Positions 1 through 11,004 of a DNA stretch of 64,000 nucleotides are shown here, piece after piece (the stretch's first letter is position 1; each line of letters starts with the position of its first letter). Location: NCBI RefSeq assembly GCF_003258605.2, contig NZ_CP031264.1, forward strand, positions 2,418,001-2,482,000, read 5' to 3'. The position numbers and the translations under genes are program-made. The notes below the pieces were generated by a model, which worked only from the letters and a program-made list of their open reading frames with translations, made no database searches and had not been told where the DNA came from. Origin of the DNA: Peterkaempfera bronchialis (GTDB lineage Bacteria; Actinomycetota; Actinomycetes; Streptomycetales; Streptomycetaceae).

Positions 1-3
1 GAC

Positions 4-25
4 CCCCGCTGGCGGGGTTCTTTTT
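4..25 (+). terminator. Rho-independent terminator at window edge
   Basis: A CCCCG/CGGGG stem with a CTGG loop is followed by TTCTTTTT. It would end a plus-strand transcript entering from the left, whose gene lies outside the window. Confidence 0.6.
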
Positions 26-295
26 CCGAACTTCGCTCCGAAGCCTAGCAGACTTTCGGAACTCCGTTTCCGGATTCGCTGCCCCGGGGCGCACGCGACC
101 GCAGTTGAATTCTGGATTCCCTGCGGATTTCGCGATCTGCTTCCGGATCGGCGGTGTCGTAGACACTAACGCCCGCTCCCGACCGTGTCCAGTCGGAGGC
201 AACCGTTCGAACCTACCCGCACACCGAACCGCTGTCAATGGCTCGGCGACGCGATCATGAGACTACCAGGTCAGCCGAGGTGGTCGCACACAGCC

Positions 296-1300
296 TCAGG
301 CGGCCACCGGCAGCTCGTCGGTGCGGTCGGCCGACTCCACGTCGCCGATGTCGCCGGCCCGGTAGGCGCGTCGGCCCACCAGGAAGACATAGGCCAGGAA
401 GAGGGCCTCGGCGAGGCCGCCGATGCCGATGCGGGCCCAGGTGGGGAGCCCGGAGGGGGTGACAAAAGCTTCGAGTACGCCGGAGACCAGTAGGACGGCG
501 GCGAGGCCGACGACCATGCCGATGGTTGCCCGGCCTTCCTCGGCGAGGGCGGTGGACCGGGTGCGCGGGCCCGGGTCGATGACCGTCCAACCGAGGCGGA
601 GGCCCATGCCGGCGGCGACGAAGACGGCGGTCAGTTCGAGCATGCCGTGCGGGAGCAGCAGGCCGAGGAAGAGGTCCAGCCGTCCTGCGGAGGCCATCAT
701 GCCGATGCCGACACCGATGTTGAGGATGTTGCCGACGAGGGCGTACAGCACCGGGAGGCCCAGGAAGACGCCGCCGAGCAGGCAGAGGGCGGCGGCCCAG
801 GCGTTGTTCGTCCACACCTGGGCGGCGAACGAGCTCGCGGGGTGGCTGGAGTAGTAGGCCTCGTACTCCCCGCCGGGGCGGGTCATCTCGCGGATCTGGT
901 CCGGTGCCGCGATGGAGGCGCGCACCCCGGCATCGGTGGCGATCCAGACGGCGGCGACGGCCACCAGTGCCAGCGAGGCCAGGGCGGTGGGTATCCACCA
1001 CTTCCGGGTCCGGTAGAGGGCGGCGGGGAAGCTGGAGGCAAAGTACCGCCCGGCGTCACGCCACCCGGCCGACCTGGCCCCGGTCACCGCGCTGCGGGCC
1101 CGGGCGACGAGCGAGGTCAGCCGGCCGACGAGGGTGGGGTCCGGGGCGGTCGACTGGAGTTGGGAGAGGTGGGCGGTGACGCGCTGATAGAGGTCGACGA
1201 GTTCGTCCGCCTCCTCCCCGGTGAGCCGACGCCGCTTGCAGAGCTGGTCCAGCCGGGCCCACTCCGCCCGGTGGGTGGTGACGAAGACGTCCAGGTCCAT
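296..1300 (-). CDS. SpoIIM-like (stage II sporulation protein M) integral membrane protein
   Basis: This 334-residue protein has a soluble N-terminal third followed by several hydrophobic segments from about residue 115 to 315. The first 60 residues (start MDLDVFVTTH, then a helical EEADELVDLYQ stretch) are typical of the actinobacterial SpoIIM/DUF95 family. The start is the ATG ending at 1300, where the conserved N-terminus begins; the reading frame stays open upstream but that part is low-complexity shadow. It is divergent from an RDD-domain membrane gene, a common pairing in actinobacteria. Its molecular function in non-endospore formers is unknown; an envelope or sporulation membrane role is inferred from the family name only. 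Confidence 0.82.
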   Translation of the reverse strand: MDLDVFVTTHRAEWARLDQLCKRRRLTGEEADELVDLYQRVTAHLSQLQSTAPDPTLVGRLTSLVARARSAVTGARSAGWRDAGRYFASSFPAALYRTRKWWIPTALASLALVAVAAVWIATDAGVRASIAAPDQIREMTRPGGEYEAYYSSHPASSFAAQVWTNNAWAAALCLLGGVFLGLPVLYALVGNILNIGVGIGMMASAGRLDLFLGLLLPHGMLELTAVFVAAGMGLRLGWTVIDPGPRTRSTALAEEGRATIGMVVGLAAVLLVSGVLEAFVTPSGLPTWARIGIGGLAEALFLAYVFLVGRRAYRAGDIGDVESADRTDELPVAA

Positions 1301-1480
1301 GCGGGGGCTCCAGGCTCCGGGGGAACGGTTGGGCGGAGAGGGGACCCAGCTTGCCAGAGCCCGTCGCCCGGCTACCCGCCGTCCCTGGCACGGCCGTATG
1401 TTGACCGCAGGAGATCGCGGGCGGGGCCGATGACGCCGGTCCTGCGGGGCGGCGGGTGGGCGAGGACAGGTGGGAGCGCA

Positions 1481-2407
1481 GTGAGCGACCTGGTGACCGG
1501 CGAGGCCGTGGTCCTGGGGGTGCAGCCTGCGAAGCTGCCCAGCCGGATGATCGCGTGCTTCCTCGACATGGCCGTGCTGTTCCTCGTCGTCATCGCGCTG
1601 ACGCTGGTGCTCGACCTGACGGCCCCGGACCTGGATGCGGCGGCGGCCGCCGCAGTCACCCTCAGCCTCACCGTGGGCATCCTGGTCGGCATACCCGTGG
1701 TGGTGGAGACGCTCTCCCGGGGGCGGTCGCTGGGGAAGCTGGCGCTCGGCCTGCGGGTGGTCCGCACCGACGGCGGGCCGATCCGCTTCCGGCATGCGCT
1801 GGTGCGGGGGCTGGTCGGCTTCTTCGAGATCGTCATGCTGGTCGGGGTCCCGGCCACGATCGCTTCGCTGGCTTCCGACCGGGGGCGTCGGCTGGGTGAT
1901 GTCTTCGCGGGCACGCTGGTGATCAGGGAGCGGGTGCCGGGGGCCGGCGGCGGCCGCTCCCCGTTGCCGACGCTGCCTCCGCAGTTGATGGCCGCCCTGG
2001 GCGGGGAACTGGCTTCGCTGGACCTGTCGGCGGTGCCGGACGGGCTGTGGCTGGCGGTCCGGCAGTACCTCGGGCGGATGTACCAGCTGGACCCGCGCAT
2101 CGCCTCGGATCTGGCACATCGGCTGGCGGGGGATGTGGCGGCGCGTACCGGACGGGCCGTTCCGCCGGGTCTGCACCCGGCCGCGTATCTGGGTGCGGTG
2201 CTGGCCGAGCGGCAGAACCGGGAGTGGGCGCGCGCCAGGGGGCACCAGCCGGCGGCCTATCCTCCTGCCGCTGCTGCTCCGGCTGCTGTTCCCGGCCCCG
2301 CACCCGTCCCGCCCGTCGCGCCCGTCCCCCCTGTGCCGCCCGCACCGCCCACGCCGCCCGCGCCTGCGGTCGAGCAGGGCCAGGGAGGCTTCGCGCCGCC
2401 AGCCTGA
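1481..2407 (+). CDS. RDD family membrane protein
   Basis: This 308-residue protein has two to three hydrophobic helices near residues 25-45, 55-75 and 110-135 with the RDD-type arrangement, including the conserved RSLGKLALGLRVV and RRLGDVFAGTLVI segments. A cytoplasmic domain follows (about 150-255), and the last 55 residues are an extreme Pro/Ala-rich tail. The GTG start is chosen because GGTGGGAG lies just upstream. It is divergently paired with the SpoIIM-like gene. RDD proteins are proposed transporters or membrane accessories; the substrate cannot be told here. Confidence 0.8.
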   Translation: MSDLVTGEAVVLGVQPAKLPSRMIACFLDMAVLFLVVIALTLVLDLTAPDLDAAAAAAVTLSLTVGILVGIPVVVETLSRGRSLGKLALGLRVVRTDGGPIRFRHALVRGLVGFFEIVMLVGVPATIASLASDRGRRLGDVFAGTLVIRERVPGAGGGRSPLPTLPPQLMAALGGELASLDLSAVPDGLWLAVRQYLGRMYQLDPRIASDLAHRLAGDVAARTGRAVPPGLHPAAYLGAVLAERQNREWARARGHQPAAYPPAAAAPAAVPGPAPVPPVAPVPPVPPAPPTPPAPAVEQGQGGFAPPA

Positions 2408-2418
2408 CCGGCGGTCAG
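2404..2418. terminator. Short palindrome spanning two convergent stop codons
   Basis: CTGACC and GGTCAG flank a 3-nt spacer. The stop codons of the RDD gene (2405-2407) and of the opposing gene (2415-2417) both lie inside it. It may act as a weak bidirectional terminator or simply reflect overlapping stops. Confidence 0.3.
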
Positions 2419-3056
2419 CCCAGCGGCGGGGCGCCTGGGCGCTGCTGGTTGGGTGGCGTGTCCAGTGCCTCCAGTTCCACGCCGGGTGCGGCGAGTACCA
2501 CGTCCCCGGCCAGGTGGACGGTGTGCTGCTCGCCGGTTTCGAGGTCGGCGACGGTGTAGCGCTCGACGGTCAGCGGCCCACTGTCAGTGGCGTGTGATTC
2601 GATTCCGTCCAGTGACCAGCCCTGGTCGAGAGTGCGTGGTGCGAGTACGGGTTCAGTGAGGGCGACCAGGCGCAGCCGCGCCCTGCCTCCGGGTTCCAGC
2701 CGGAGCAGCCGGGCGGTGGCGATCAGGAATGCGGGCGAGCGGCCGGTGAAGGCGTGGGCACGGTCGTGCCCTTCGGTGGCGTGGGCCGTGTCGGGGTCGG
2801 AGGCGTCGGTACGGACCCAGGTGAGGCCGTCGAGTGCGCCGCCACGGATCTGCCAGTCTCCGGCGCGCAGGTGAAGGCGCAGGGGGCGGCCGAGTGAGTC
2901 GAGGGTGAGGTCGACGGAGCCGGCGGGGGTGCCGTCGGTGGTGAAGCTCTGTGCGGTGTAGCGCCAGCCGGCGGGGCCGGGGGCGCAGCTGAAGTGTTCC
3001 TCTCCGAGGGGGGTGTCGTCGTGGGGGTCGTACAGGGAGTAGCGGCCGCTGGGCAT
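2415..3056 (-). CDS. Conserved actinobacterial hypothetical protein
   Basis: I do not recognise a named domain in this 213-residue soluble protein. It starts MPSGRYSLYDPHD and contains beta-rich patterns such as GWRYTAQSF and LRLHLRAGDWQIRGG, resembling a putative glycolipid-binding or DUF-type beta barrel. There is no signal peptide or membrane helix. It lies downstream of ahcY on the same strand but behind a strong hairpin (3081-3118), so it is probably transcribed separately or by read-through. Codon use is typical of real genes here. Confidence 0.72.
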   Translation of the reverse strand: MPSGRYSLYDPHDDTPLGEEHFSCAPGPAGWRYTAQSFTTDGTPAGSVDLTLDSLGRPLRLHLRAGDWQIRGGALDGLTWVRTDASDPDTAHATEGHDRAHAFTGRSPAFLIATARLLRLEPGGRARLRLVALTEPVLAPRTLDQGWSLDGIESHATDSGPLTVERYTVADLETGEQHTVHLAGDVVLAAPGVELEALDTPPNQQRPGAPPLG

Positions 3057-3080
3057 GGTCGCATGCTACGGCGGGGACGG

Positions 3081-3118
3081 GTCGGGCCCCGGACCTGGTC
3101 GCAGGTCCGGGGCCCGAC
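3081..3118 (-). terminator. Strong hairpin terminator after ahcY
   Basis: A perfect 17-bp GC-rich stem (GTCGGGCCCCGGACCTG and its complement) closes a GTCG loop, 20 bp beyond the ahcY stop codon. There is no T-tract, as is usual for streptomycete terminators. Confidence 0.8.
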
Positions 3119-3137
3119 GGGAGGTGCCGTGCGGGTG

Positions 3138-4916
<1,779 letters not shown>

Positions 4917-4985
4917 CTACACCGACAGTACCGGCGCGGGCCCGGGATCCCGGGGAATCCGGCCACCCCTGGCAGGGGGCGGGCG

Positions 4986-5975
4986 TCAGTGCGCGTGCGA
5001 TCCGGAGTCCGCCGGGCCGGGGCCGCCGGGGGTGGCCTCGGGGTCGGGGCCGGCAGCGGCCTTGTCGGCGCTGTAGATGTCCGGTTCCAGGTAGATGACT
5101 CGGGCGATGGGCACGGCCCGGCGGATGCGTGCCTCGGCGTCGTCGATGGCACGGGCGACGTCGGCGGCGGTGTCGTCGTGCCGTACGGCGATCTTGGCGG
5201 CGACGAGCAGTTCCTCGGGGCCGAGGTGCAGGGTCCGCATATGGATCAGGCCGGCCACGGTGTCATGGTCGACCAGCGCCTCACGGATCTCGGCCACGGT
5301 CTCCTTGGTGGCGGCCTCGCCCAGCAGCAGGCTCTTGGTCTCCACGGCGAGGACCAGGGCGATGGCGATCAGCAGGACGCCGATGCAGAGGGTGCCGACG
5401 CCGTCCCAGACGCCGTTGCCGGTGGTGATCGCCAGCCCGACGCCGAACAGCGCCAGCACCAGGCCGATCAGCGCTCCGAAGTCCTCCAGCAACACCACGG
5501 GGAGTTCCGGCGCCTTGGCCCGGCGGATGAACTGGGACCAGCTGAGGGAGCCGCGGATCCGGTTGGACTCCTTGACGGCCGTACGGAAGGAGAAGCCCTC
5601 CGCGAGGATCGCGAAGATCAGCACGCCGACGGCCCAGTACCAGCTCTCCAGCGGATGGGGGTGGGCGACCTTCTCATAGCCCTCGTAGAGGGCGAACATG
5701 CCGCCCACGCTGAACAGCACGATCGAGACCAGGAAGCCGAAGATGTAGCGCTCGCGCCCGTATCCGAAGGGGTGCTCCTCGGACGCCTCGCGCCTGGCCC
5801 GCTTGCCACCGAGCAGCAGCAGTCCCTGATTACCGGAGTCGGCGACGGAGTGCACGGCCTCCGCCAGCATCGAGGAGGAGCCGGTGACGACAAATGCCAC
5901 GAACTTGCCCGCCGCGATTGCCAGGTTGGCGCTCAGGGCAGCCACGATCGCCTTGGTACCGCCTGCTGCACTCAT
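4986..5975 (-). CDS. Cation diffusion facilitator (CDF) family transporter
   Basis: This 329-residue protein would export divalent metals such as Zn, Co, Fe or Mn from the cytoplasm by proton antiport. It has about six hydrophobic helices, CDF motif MLAEAVHSVADSGNQ in TM2 (metal-site His/Asp), HPFGYGRERY after it, and a second Asp pair region near VLLEDFGALIG. The C-terminal cytoplasmic domain (about 215-310) contains the metal-sensing GLIHMRTLHLGPEELLV pattern, and the protein ends in a short His tail (SGSHAH). The ATG is preceded by GGAAGGA. It sits between manA and ahcY on the same strand. The metal cannot be assigned. Confidence 0.88.
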   Translation of the reverse strand: MSAAGGTKAIVAALSANLAIAAGKFVAFVVTGSSSMLAEAVHSVADSGNQGLLLLGGKRARREASEEHPFGYGRERYIFGFLVSIVLFSVGGMFALYEGYEKVAHPHPLESWYWAVGVLIFAILAEGFSFRTAVKESNRIRGSLSWSQFIRRAKAPELPVVLLEDFGALIGLVLALFGVGLAITTGNGVWDGVGTLCIGVLLIAIALVLAVETKSLLLGEAATKETVAEIREALVDHDTVAGLIHMRTLHLGPEELLVAAKIAVRHDDTAADVARAIDDAEARIRRAVPIARVIYLEPDIYSADKAAAGPDPEATPGGPGPADSGSHAH

Positions 5976-6114
5976 GGTGCGGTTCAGTCCTTCCGCCGGG
6001 CCGCTGCGGGCCCGCTGGTCTCGTCGCCGGGCGTGCCTGCCGTGGCGTGCCATTCTCGCACTGGCGGCCGGGGGCCCCTTCGGGTACCGGCCCGGCAGTG
6101 GACCTGACGGAGGG

Positions 6115-7335
6115 TCAGAGCGGGACGGTGGCGCGGAAGACCAGGGCGTCGGTGCCGGTGAGGGTGGACTCGGCGCCGTCGGCGGGCAGGTAGGCGGACT
6201 GACCGCCGCTCAGGGTGAGGGTCCGCCCGGCGGCGTCGGTCAGCTCGGCCTCGCCTGCGGCGCAGAGCAGGATCTGCGGGGTGCGTCCGTCCACCGTGTG
6301 TCGGTCCGGCGTGCGGCCGGCGCCGGTCAGCCGGTAGCGGGAGAGGCGGAACTCCTGGACCGGGGCCGGGTAGCGCTCCTCGCCGTCCGCCCCGGGCACG
6401 GCCACCGGGTGCAGCACAGCGGGGTCGGTGGCGTGGAAGTCGACCACCCGCAGCAGTTCGGGGACGTCGATGTGCTTGGGGGTGAGGCCGCAGCGCAGCA
6501 CATTGTCGGAGTTGGCCATGAGTTCGACGCCGAGGCCGCTGAGGTAGGCGTGGGGGACGCCGGCGTCCAGGTAGAGGGCCTGGCCGGGCCGGAGCGTGAC
6601 ATGGTTGAGCAGCAGCGCGGCGATGATGCCGGGGTCGCCGGGGTAGTCACGGGCGGCGGTCGCGTAGGCGGCGCAGGTCGCGGCGTGTGGGCCGTCGCCG
6701 GCGGCGCCCTTCTCCAGCGCCTCGGCGACCTCGCCGACCACGGCGGCGGTCCGCTCCCGGTCGGCGCCGAGCACCTCGGCGAGCACGGTCCGCAGCGCCT
6801 CCTCCTCGGGGCGGGTACGCAGCACCTCGGTCCAGGCGGCGAGGGCGGGGAGGCCGAGGGAGTCCAGCAGGTCCGCGGTGGCGGCGGGGGCGCGGAAGCC
6901 GCAGAGGCCGTCGAAGTCGCTCAGCGCGCAGATGATCTCGGGCTTGTGGTTGGCGTCCTTGTAGTTGCGGTGCGGGGCGTCCAGCGGCACGCCCCTCGCC
7001 TCCTCGGCGGCAAAGCCGGCCCTGGCCTGCTCCAGCGTCGGGTGCACCTGCACGGACAGGGCGTGGCCGGCGGCCAGCACCTTGAAGAGGAACGGCAGGG
7101 TCGGCCCGAAGCGCTCCACCGTGGCGGCGCCCAGTTCCCGCCGGGGGTCGGCGGCGATCACCTCGGCCAGCGAGCGCTCGCCGTCACCCCGGTCGACCCG
7201 CGAGGGCGCTCCGGGGTGGGCGCCCATCCAGAGTTCGGCCTGCGGCTCACCCGTGGGCTCCTGGCCCAGCAGCTGCGGGATGGCGGTGGTGGAGCCCCAG
7301 GCGTACGGGCGGACGGTGGTGACGAGGCGGTCCAT
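6115..7335 (-). CDS. manA: Mannose-6-phosphate isomerase, class I
   Basis: It interconverts fructose-6-phosphate and mannose-6-phosphate, the entry to GDP-mannose for glycans. The 406 residues are the usual length for type I enzymes. Visible signatures are RPYAWGSTTAIPQLLG near the N-terminus, AELWMGAHPGAPS, the zinc-ligand region KVLAAGHALSVQVHP, NYKDANHKPE, and YLDAGVPHAYLSGLGVELM. It lies downstream of the phosphomannomutase, Trm112 and SIS genes on the same strand, fitting a mannose pathway cluster, but is separated from the SIS gene by a 621-bp repeat-bearing gap. Confidence 0.96.
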   Translation of the reverse strand: MDRLVTTVRPYAWGSTTAIPQLLGQEPTGEPQAELWMGAHPGAPSRVDRGDGERSLAEVIAADPRRELGAATVERFGPTLPFLFKVLAAGHALSVQVHPTLEQARAGFAAEEARGVPLDAPHRNYKDANHKPEIICALSDFDGLCGFRAPAATADLLDSLGLPALAAWTEVLRTRPEEEALRTVLAEVLGADRERTAAVVGEVAEALEKGAAGDGPHAATCAAYATAARDYPGDPGIIAALLLNHVTLRPGQALYLDAGVPHAYLSGLGVELMANSDNVLRCGLTPKHIDVPELLRVVDFHATDPAVLHPVAVPGADGEERYPAPVQEFRLSRYRLTGAGRTPDRHTVDGRTPQILLCAAGEAELTDAAGRTLTLSGGQSAYLPADGAESTLTGTDALVFRATVPL

Positions 7336-7530
7336 GCGCGCTGCTGCTTCTTCCTGCTTCGGGGGCCGGAATCGGGGTGGTGCTGCTGCGGGTCGCCGAA
7401 CGGTCGCGCCGGCGGGGCCGGAGGGACGACCCTAGCCGACCTGGATGAAACCCGCCCCGGGTGGCGGGGAGGTGTCCACGATGCGGCCACCCGACGGGCG
7501 GCCGCATCGGACGGGGTGGCCGGTCGGGCC

Positions 7531-7905
7531 GGCCGAAGGGGACGGCGGGGTCGGAGGGCGGTGACGGCACGGACCGGCCGAAGGACACGGCGAGGTCGGA
7601 GCGGGGTGGCAGCACAGACCGGCCGAAGGGGACGGCGGGGTCGGAGACCGGTGACGGCACAGACCGGCCGAAGGACACGGCGAGGTCGGAGACCGGTGCC
7701 AGCACAGACCGGCCGAAGGGAACCGCAGGGTCGGAGAGAGTCGGAGAGAGTACCCTCGCTGGCCACCCGGAGGGCATGGCGAGGCAGGAAAGGGCGGCCT
7801 CGCCGACCGGCCGGAGGGCGCGGCGGAGTCGGAGAGGGGGGCTGCGCCGACCGGCTGGAGGGCACGGCGGGGCAGGGGAGAACGGGCGCCGACCGGCTGG
7901 GGGGT
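7531..7905. repeat. 45-bp minisatellite between manA and SIS gene
   Basis: Five units begin with GGCCGAAGG at 7531, 7576, 7621, 7666 and 7711, exactly 45 bp apart. Odd units carry GGGGACGGCGGGGTCGGAG and even units carry GGACACGGCGAGGTCGGAG, so there is a 90-bp higher-order period. Decayed copies follow near 7809, 7853 and 7895 with 42-44 bp spacing. The array fills most of the 621-bp gap 7336-7956. It keeps an open frame on both strands because 45 is divisible by three, but no start, RBS or homology supports a gene. Confidence 0.9.
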
Positions 7906-7956
7906 GTAGCGGGGAGGGCCGCTGGCCGGGGGCCCCGGGCGGGTGCGGGGGCCGGG

Positions 7957-9222
7957 TCAGGCGCCGCCGGCGAGGCCGAGGTAGACGGCGGCGAAGTCGG
8001 TGATGCCGACCAGTTCGGCCAGTGCCTCCAGCGGGTCGGTGTGGGCGACGGCGAGTTCGCCGAGCACCACCTCGTGGGCTTCGGCGAGCCGCTGGGCGCG
8101 GGCCACGGTGCGGTGGAGGGCCGCCGTGTCGCGGTCCTCCGTCCGGGAGGGGCCGCCCTCGGTGTCGCCTTCGGGTTCATCCGGGGCAGCCGGGACGCTG
8201 TCCGCCTCGTCGATGATCCGGCGCAGCAGCAGGACCTGGAGGCGCAGCGGGTCGGGTTCGTCGACCCGGTCGCGGAAGAAGTCCTCGGTGCCGGTGCCGC
8301 CGCCCAGCCGGGCGGCGAACAGGCCGCGGTGCTCGGCGAGCGCCTGCGGCAGCACTCCGGTGAGGGCGGGGTGCCCGGCCCGGTCGGCGAGCAGGGCGGC
8401 GAAGCGCCGCGCCACGGCGGCGGTGAGCGGGCCGTCTCCCCAGAGCAGCGGCAGACCGCCGGCGAGGCGGCCGGCCAGGCTCTTGCCGGGGTTGAGGTAG
8501 GCGGCGGCGTCCGGTCGGCAGCGTACGGCGACCTCGTCCAGCCGGTCGGCGGCGGCTTGCAGCGACCGGCCGTCGGCGGGGGCGACACCGATCCGCCCGG
8601 CGAGGGCGAGCAGCGGGGCGAGGATGGCCCAGAGCGCTCCCGGGTCCTCGGGCGGCAGATCGTCAGGGGTGACCGCGTCGGCGCCTCGGTCGTTGCCGCG
8701 GGCCCGGTCGGCGGTCGCGTACGGCAGGGGCAGGGCGCGGGCCTGCACGGCGGCTTGGGCGAGCGGGCTGTCCACGGGGGCGATCACGGCGGCGGAGCAG
8801 CCCCGCAGGTATGCCTGCTCGATCAGGGCGCAGAGTCCGGGTTCGGAGCCGTCGTCGGAGGCGACGACCAGCAGGTCGAGCGAGCCGACCCAGCCGGGGA
8901 GGTACCAGCCCAGGTCGAGCAGGTGGGCCGGGGCCTGGTCGCTCTCCTCGGGCGCCCCCGCCACCGGGCCCAGGGTCAGGACCGGGCAGGCGGTGCCGCC
9001 GAGGGCGGCCAGGATGTCCCCGGCGGCCAGGGCGCTGCGGTGTCCGGCGACGAGGACGGTGCGGGGGCGGCCGTCGGGGCGGAGGGCGCCGAGCCCCGCC
9101 TCGTCGGCCAGGCGCAGGGCGTTGCGGATCCGGGCGCCGGCACCGGCCAGGGCCAGCAGGGCGCCGCCGGTGTCGGCGCGCTCAAGCGCCGCCGGGTCGT
9201 CGAGCAGTGCGTCGTCGAGCAT
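7957..9222 (-). CDS. SIS-domain phosphosugar isomerase-like protein (bifunctional PGI/PMI type)
   Basis: This 421-residue protein resembles the actinobacterial SIS family annotated as bifunctional phosphoglucose/phosphomannose isomerase. Sugar-isomerase features include RTVLVAGHRSALAAGD (phosphate-loop region), LDLLVVASDDGSEP in place of the usual S/T-x-SGxT loop, and a C-terminal half with LPLLWGDGPLTAAVARRF. The canonical catalytic serine/threonine-rich loop is not well kept, so activity is uncertain. It lies between trm112-like and manA genes on the same strand, which supports a role in mannose or sugar-phosphate metabolism. The ATG start is near the conserved N-terminus MLDDALLDDP. Confidence 0.85.
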   Translation of the reverse strand: MLDDALLDDPAALERADTGGALLALAGAGARIRNALRLADEAGLGALRPDGRPRTVLVAGHRSALAAGDILAALGGTACPVLTLGPVAGAPEESDQAPAHLLDLGWYLPGWVGSLDLLVVASDDGSEPGLCALIEQAYLRGCSAAVIAPVDSPLAQAAVQARALPLPYATADRARGNDRGADAVTPDDLPPEDPGALWAILAPLLALAGRIGVAPADGRSLQAAADRLDEVAVRCRPDAAAYLNPGKSLAGRLAGGLPLLWGDGPLTAAVARRFAALLADRAGHPALTGVLPQALAEHRGLFAARLGGGTGTEDFFRDRVDEPDPLRLQVLLLRRIIDEADSVPAAPDEPEGDTEGGPSRTEDRDTAALHRTVARAQRLAEAHEVVLGELAVAHTDPLEALAELVGITDFAAVYLGLAGGA

Positions 9223-9297
9223 GCGCCGGTCCTTCCGGGGAGGGCGGAGGGTCCTGGCAGGCCCTCCGCTTCGGGGCGCGGTGGCGGCGGGCGCCGG

Positions 9298-9480
9298 TCA
9301 GGCGGTGCGGCGGGCCTCGTCGACCAGCAGTACCGGGATGCCGTCGCGGACCGGGTAGGCCAGCCCGCAGTCGGCGGAGGTGCACACCAGCTCCGGGCTG
9401 CCGTCGTGGTCGGCCTCGGTCAGCGGGGCCCGGCACTGCGGGCAGACGAGGATGTCCAGCAGGAAGGGTTCCAGCTTCAT
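9298..9480 (-). CDS. Trm112-family zinc-binding small protein
   Basis: This 60-residue protein starts [20 protein letters not shown] and carries two Cys pairs (CPQC and the later CTSADC) that would bind zinc, then the typical [12 protein letters not shown] segment of the Trm112/UPF0434 family. In other organisms Trm112 activates methyltransferases; in actinobacteria the small form is conserved next to phosphomannomutase, as here. It sits 75 bp before the SIS gene. Its partner in this organism is unknown. Confidence 0.92.
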   Translation of the reverse strand: MKLEPFLLDILVCPQCRAPLTEADHDGSPELVCTSADCGLAYPVRDGIPVLLVDEARRTA

Positions 9481-9618
9481 GTGGCGCGGCTCCGGAGGTG
9501 CGGGGTGCGGGGACGGTCGTGGGGGAACGTCAGGGGCCTTTCCAGCCTACCGGCCGGGGCACCCGCCGCCCGGCCGGACCTGGTCGGGGACCGAGGGCGG
9601 CCGGGCGGACCCGGTCGG

Positions 9619-11004
9619 TCAGCCGCGGACCAGGGCGAGGACCTCGTCGCGGAGTTTCTCCATGGTGGTCGCCGAGCGGGCCTCCACATTGAGGCGGAGC
9701 AGCGGCTCGGTGTTGGAGGGCCGCAGGTTGAACCACCAGTCGGCGCCGGAGACGGTGAGCCCGTCGAGTTCGTCGACGGTAGTCCCGGGCAGGTCGGCGT
9801 AGGCGGCGCGGACGGCGGCGGTGCGGCCCGCCTGGTCCTGGACGGTGCTGTTGATCTCGCCGGAGGCCGCGTACCGCTCGTACTCGGCGACCAGCGCCGA
9901 CAGGGTGCCCTGCTGCTCGCCCAGGGCGGCCAGCACATGGAGGGCGGCGAGCATGCCGGTGTCCGCGCGCCAGAAGTCGCGGAAGTAGTAGTGCGCGGAG
10001 TGCTCGCCGCCGAAGACGGCGTCGGTCCGGGCCATCTCCTGCTTGATGAAGGAGTGGCCGACGCGGGTGCGCACGGGGGTGCCGCCGTGCTCGCGGACGA
10101 CCTCGGGGACGGTCCAGGAGGTGATGAGGTTGTGGATGACGGTGGGCTGCTGTTCGCCGCCGGCCCGGGCGCGGGCCAGTTCCCGTACGGCGACCAGCGC
10201 GGTGATGGCGGAGGGCGAGACGGGTTCGCCGCGCTCGTCGACCACGAAGCAGCGGTCGGCGTCGCCGTCGAAGGCCAGGCCGATGTCGGCGCCGGTCTCC
10301 TTCACCCTGGCCTGGAGGTCGACCAGGTTGCGGGGGTCCAGCGGGTTGGCCTCGTGGTTGGGGAAGGTGCCGTCGAGCTCGAAGTACATCGGGACCAGGT
10401 CGATCGGCAGCCCGTCGAAGACGGTGGGCACGGTGTGGCCGCCCATGCCGTTGCCCGCGTCGACGACGACCTTGAGGCGGCGGACCGAGCCGAGGTCCAC
10501 CAGGCCGAGCAGATGGTCGGCGTATGCCTGGAGGAGGTCCTGACGGCTGATGGTGCCGGACTCGCCCGGGTGGACGGGGACGGCGACGGTGCCGTCGGCG
10601 GCGGTCCAGCCCTCCACGAGTTCGCGGATGCGGTCGAGTCCGGTGCCCTGGCCGACGGGGGCGGCGCCGGACCGGCACAGCTTGATCCCGTTGTACTGCG
10701 CGGGGTTGTGGCTGGCGGTGAACATGGCGCCGGGCAGGTCCAGCTTGCCGCTGGCGAAGTAGAGCTGGTCGGTGGAGCAGAGGCCGATCTCGACCACGTC
10801 GGCGCCGCAGCCGGCCGCGCCCTCGGCGAAGGCGCGGGCCAGCCCGGGAGAGGAGGGCCGCATGTCGTGGCCGACGACGATCGAGGTGGCCTCGGTGACC
10901 TCGACAAAAGCGGCGCCGAAGGCACGGGCCAGGTCCTCGTCCCACTGGTCGGGGACCACGCCCCGCACGTCGTACGCCTTGACGATCTGCTTGAGGTCGC
11001 GCAC
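9619..11004 (-). CDS. manB: Phosphomannomutase/phosphoglucomutase
   Basis: It interconverts mannose-6-phosphate and mannose-1-phosphate, and possibly glucose phosphates. The 461 residues show all four family signatures: the active-site serine loop GAMFTASHNPAQYNG, the metal-binding loop AFDGDADRCFVVDE, the sugar-binding GGEHSAHYYF loop, and the phosphate-binding C-terminal WFNLRPSNTEPLLRLNVEA. A GTG start (MRDLKQIVKAYDVRG) is chosen because GGTGGAG lies 5 nt upstream; the open frame continues upstream with no homology. It heads the minus-strand mannose cluster manB - Trm112 - SIS - manA. Confidence 0.95.
   Translation of the reverse strand: MRDLKQIVKAYDVRGVVPDQWDEDLARAFGAAFVEVTEATSIVVGHDMRPSSPGLARAFAEGAAGCGADVVEIGLCSTDQLYFASGKLDLPGAMFTASHNPAQYNGIKLCRSGAAPVGQGTGLDRIRELVEGWTAADGTVAVPVHPGESGTISRQDLLQAYADHLLGLVDLGSVRRLKVVVDAGNGMGGHTVPTVFDGLPIDLVPMYFELDGTFPNHEANPLDPRNLVDLQARVKETGADIGLAFDGDADRCFVVDERGEPVSPSAITALVAVRELARARAGGEQQPTVIHNLITSWTVPEVVREHGGTPVRTRVGHSFIKQEMARTDAVFGGEHSAHYYFRDFWRADTGMLAALHVLAALGEQQGTLSALVAEYERYAASGEINSTVQDQAGRTAAVRAAYADLPGTTVDELDGLTVSGADWWFNLRPSNTEPLLRLNVEARSATTMEKLRDEVLALVRG

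Noticed and set aside
200-235. Minus-strand GGTTCGAAC resembling a tRNA T-loop
   Set aside because: No cloverleaf can be drawn from the flanking sequence.
7461-8003. 180-codon ORF across the 45-bp repeats
   Set aside because: It is open only because the repeat unit is a multiple of three. There is no RBS, no domain and no typical codon use.
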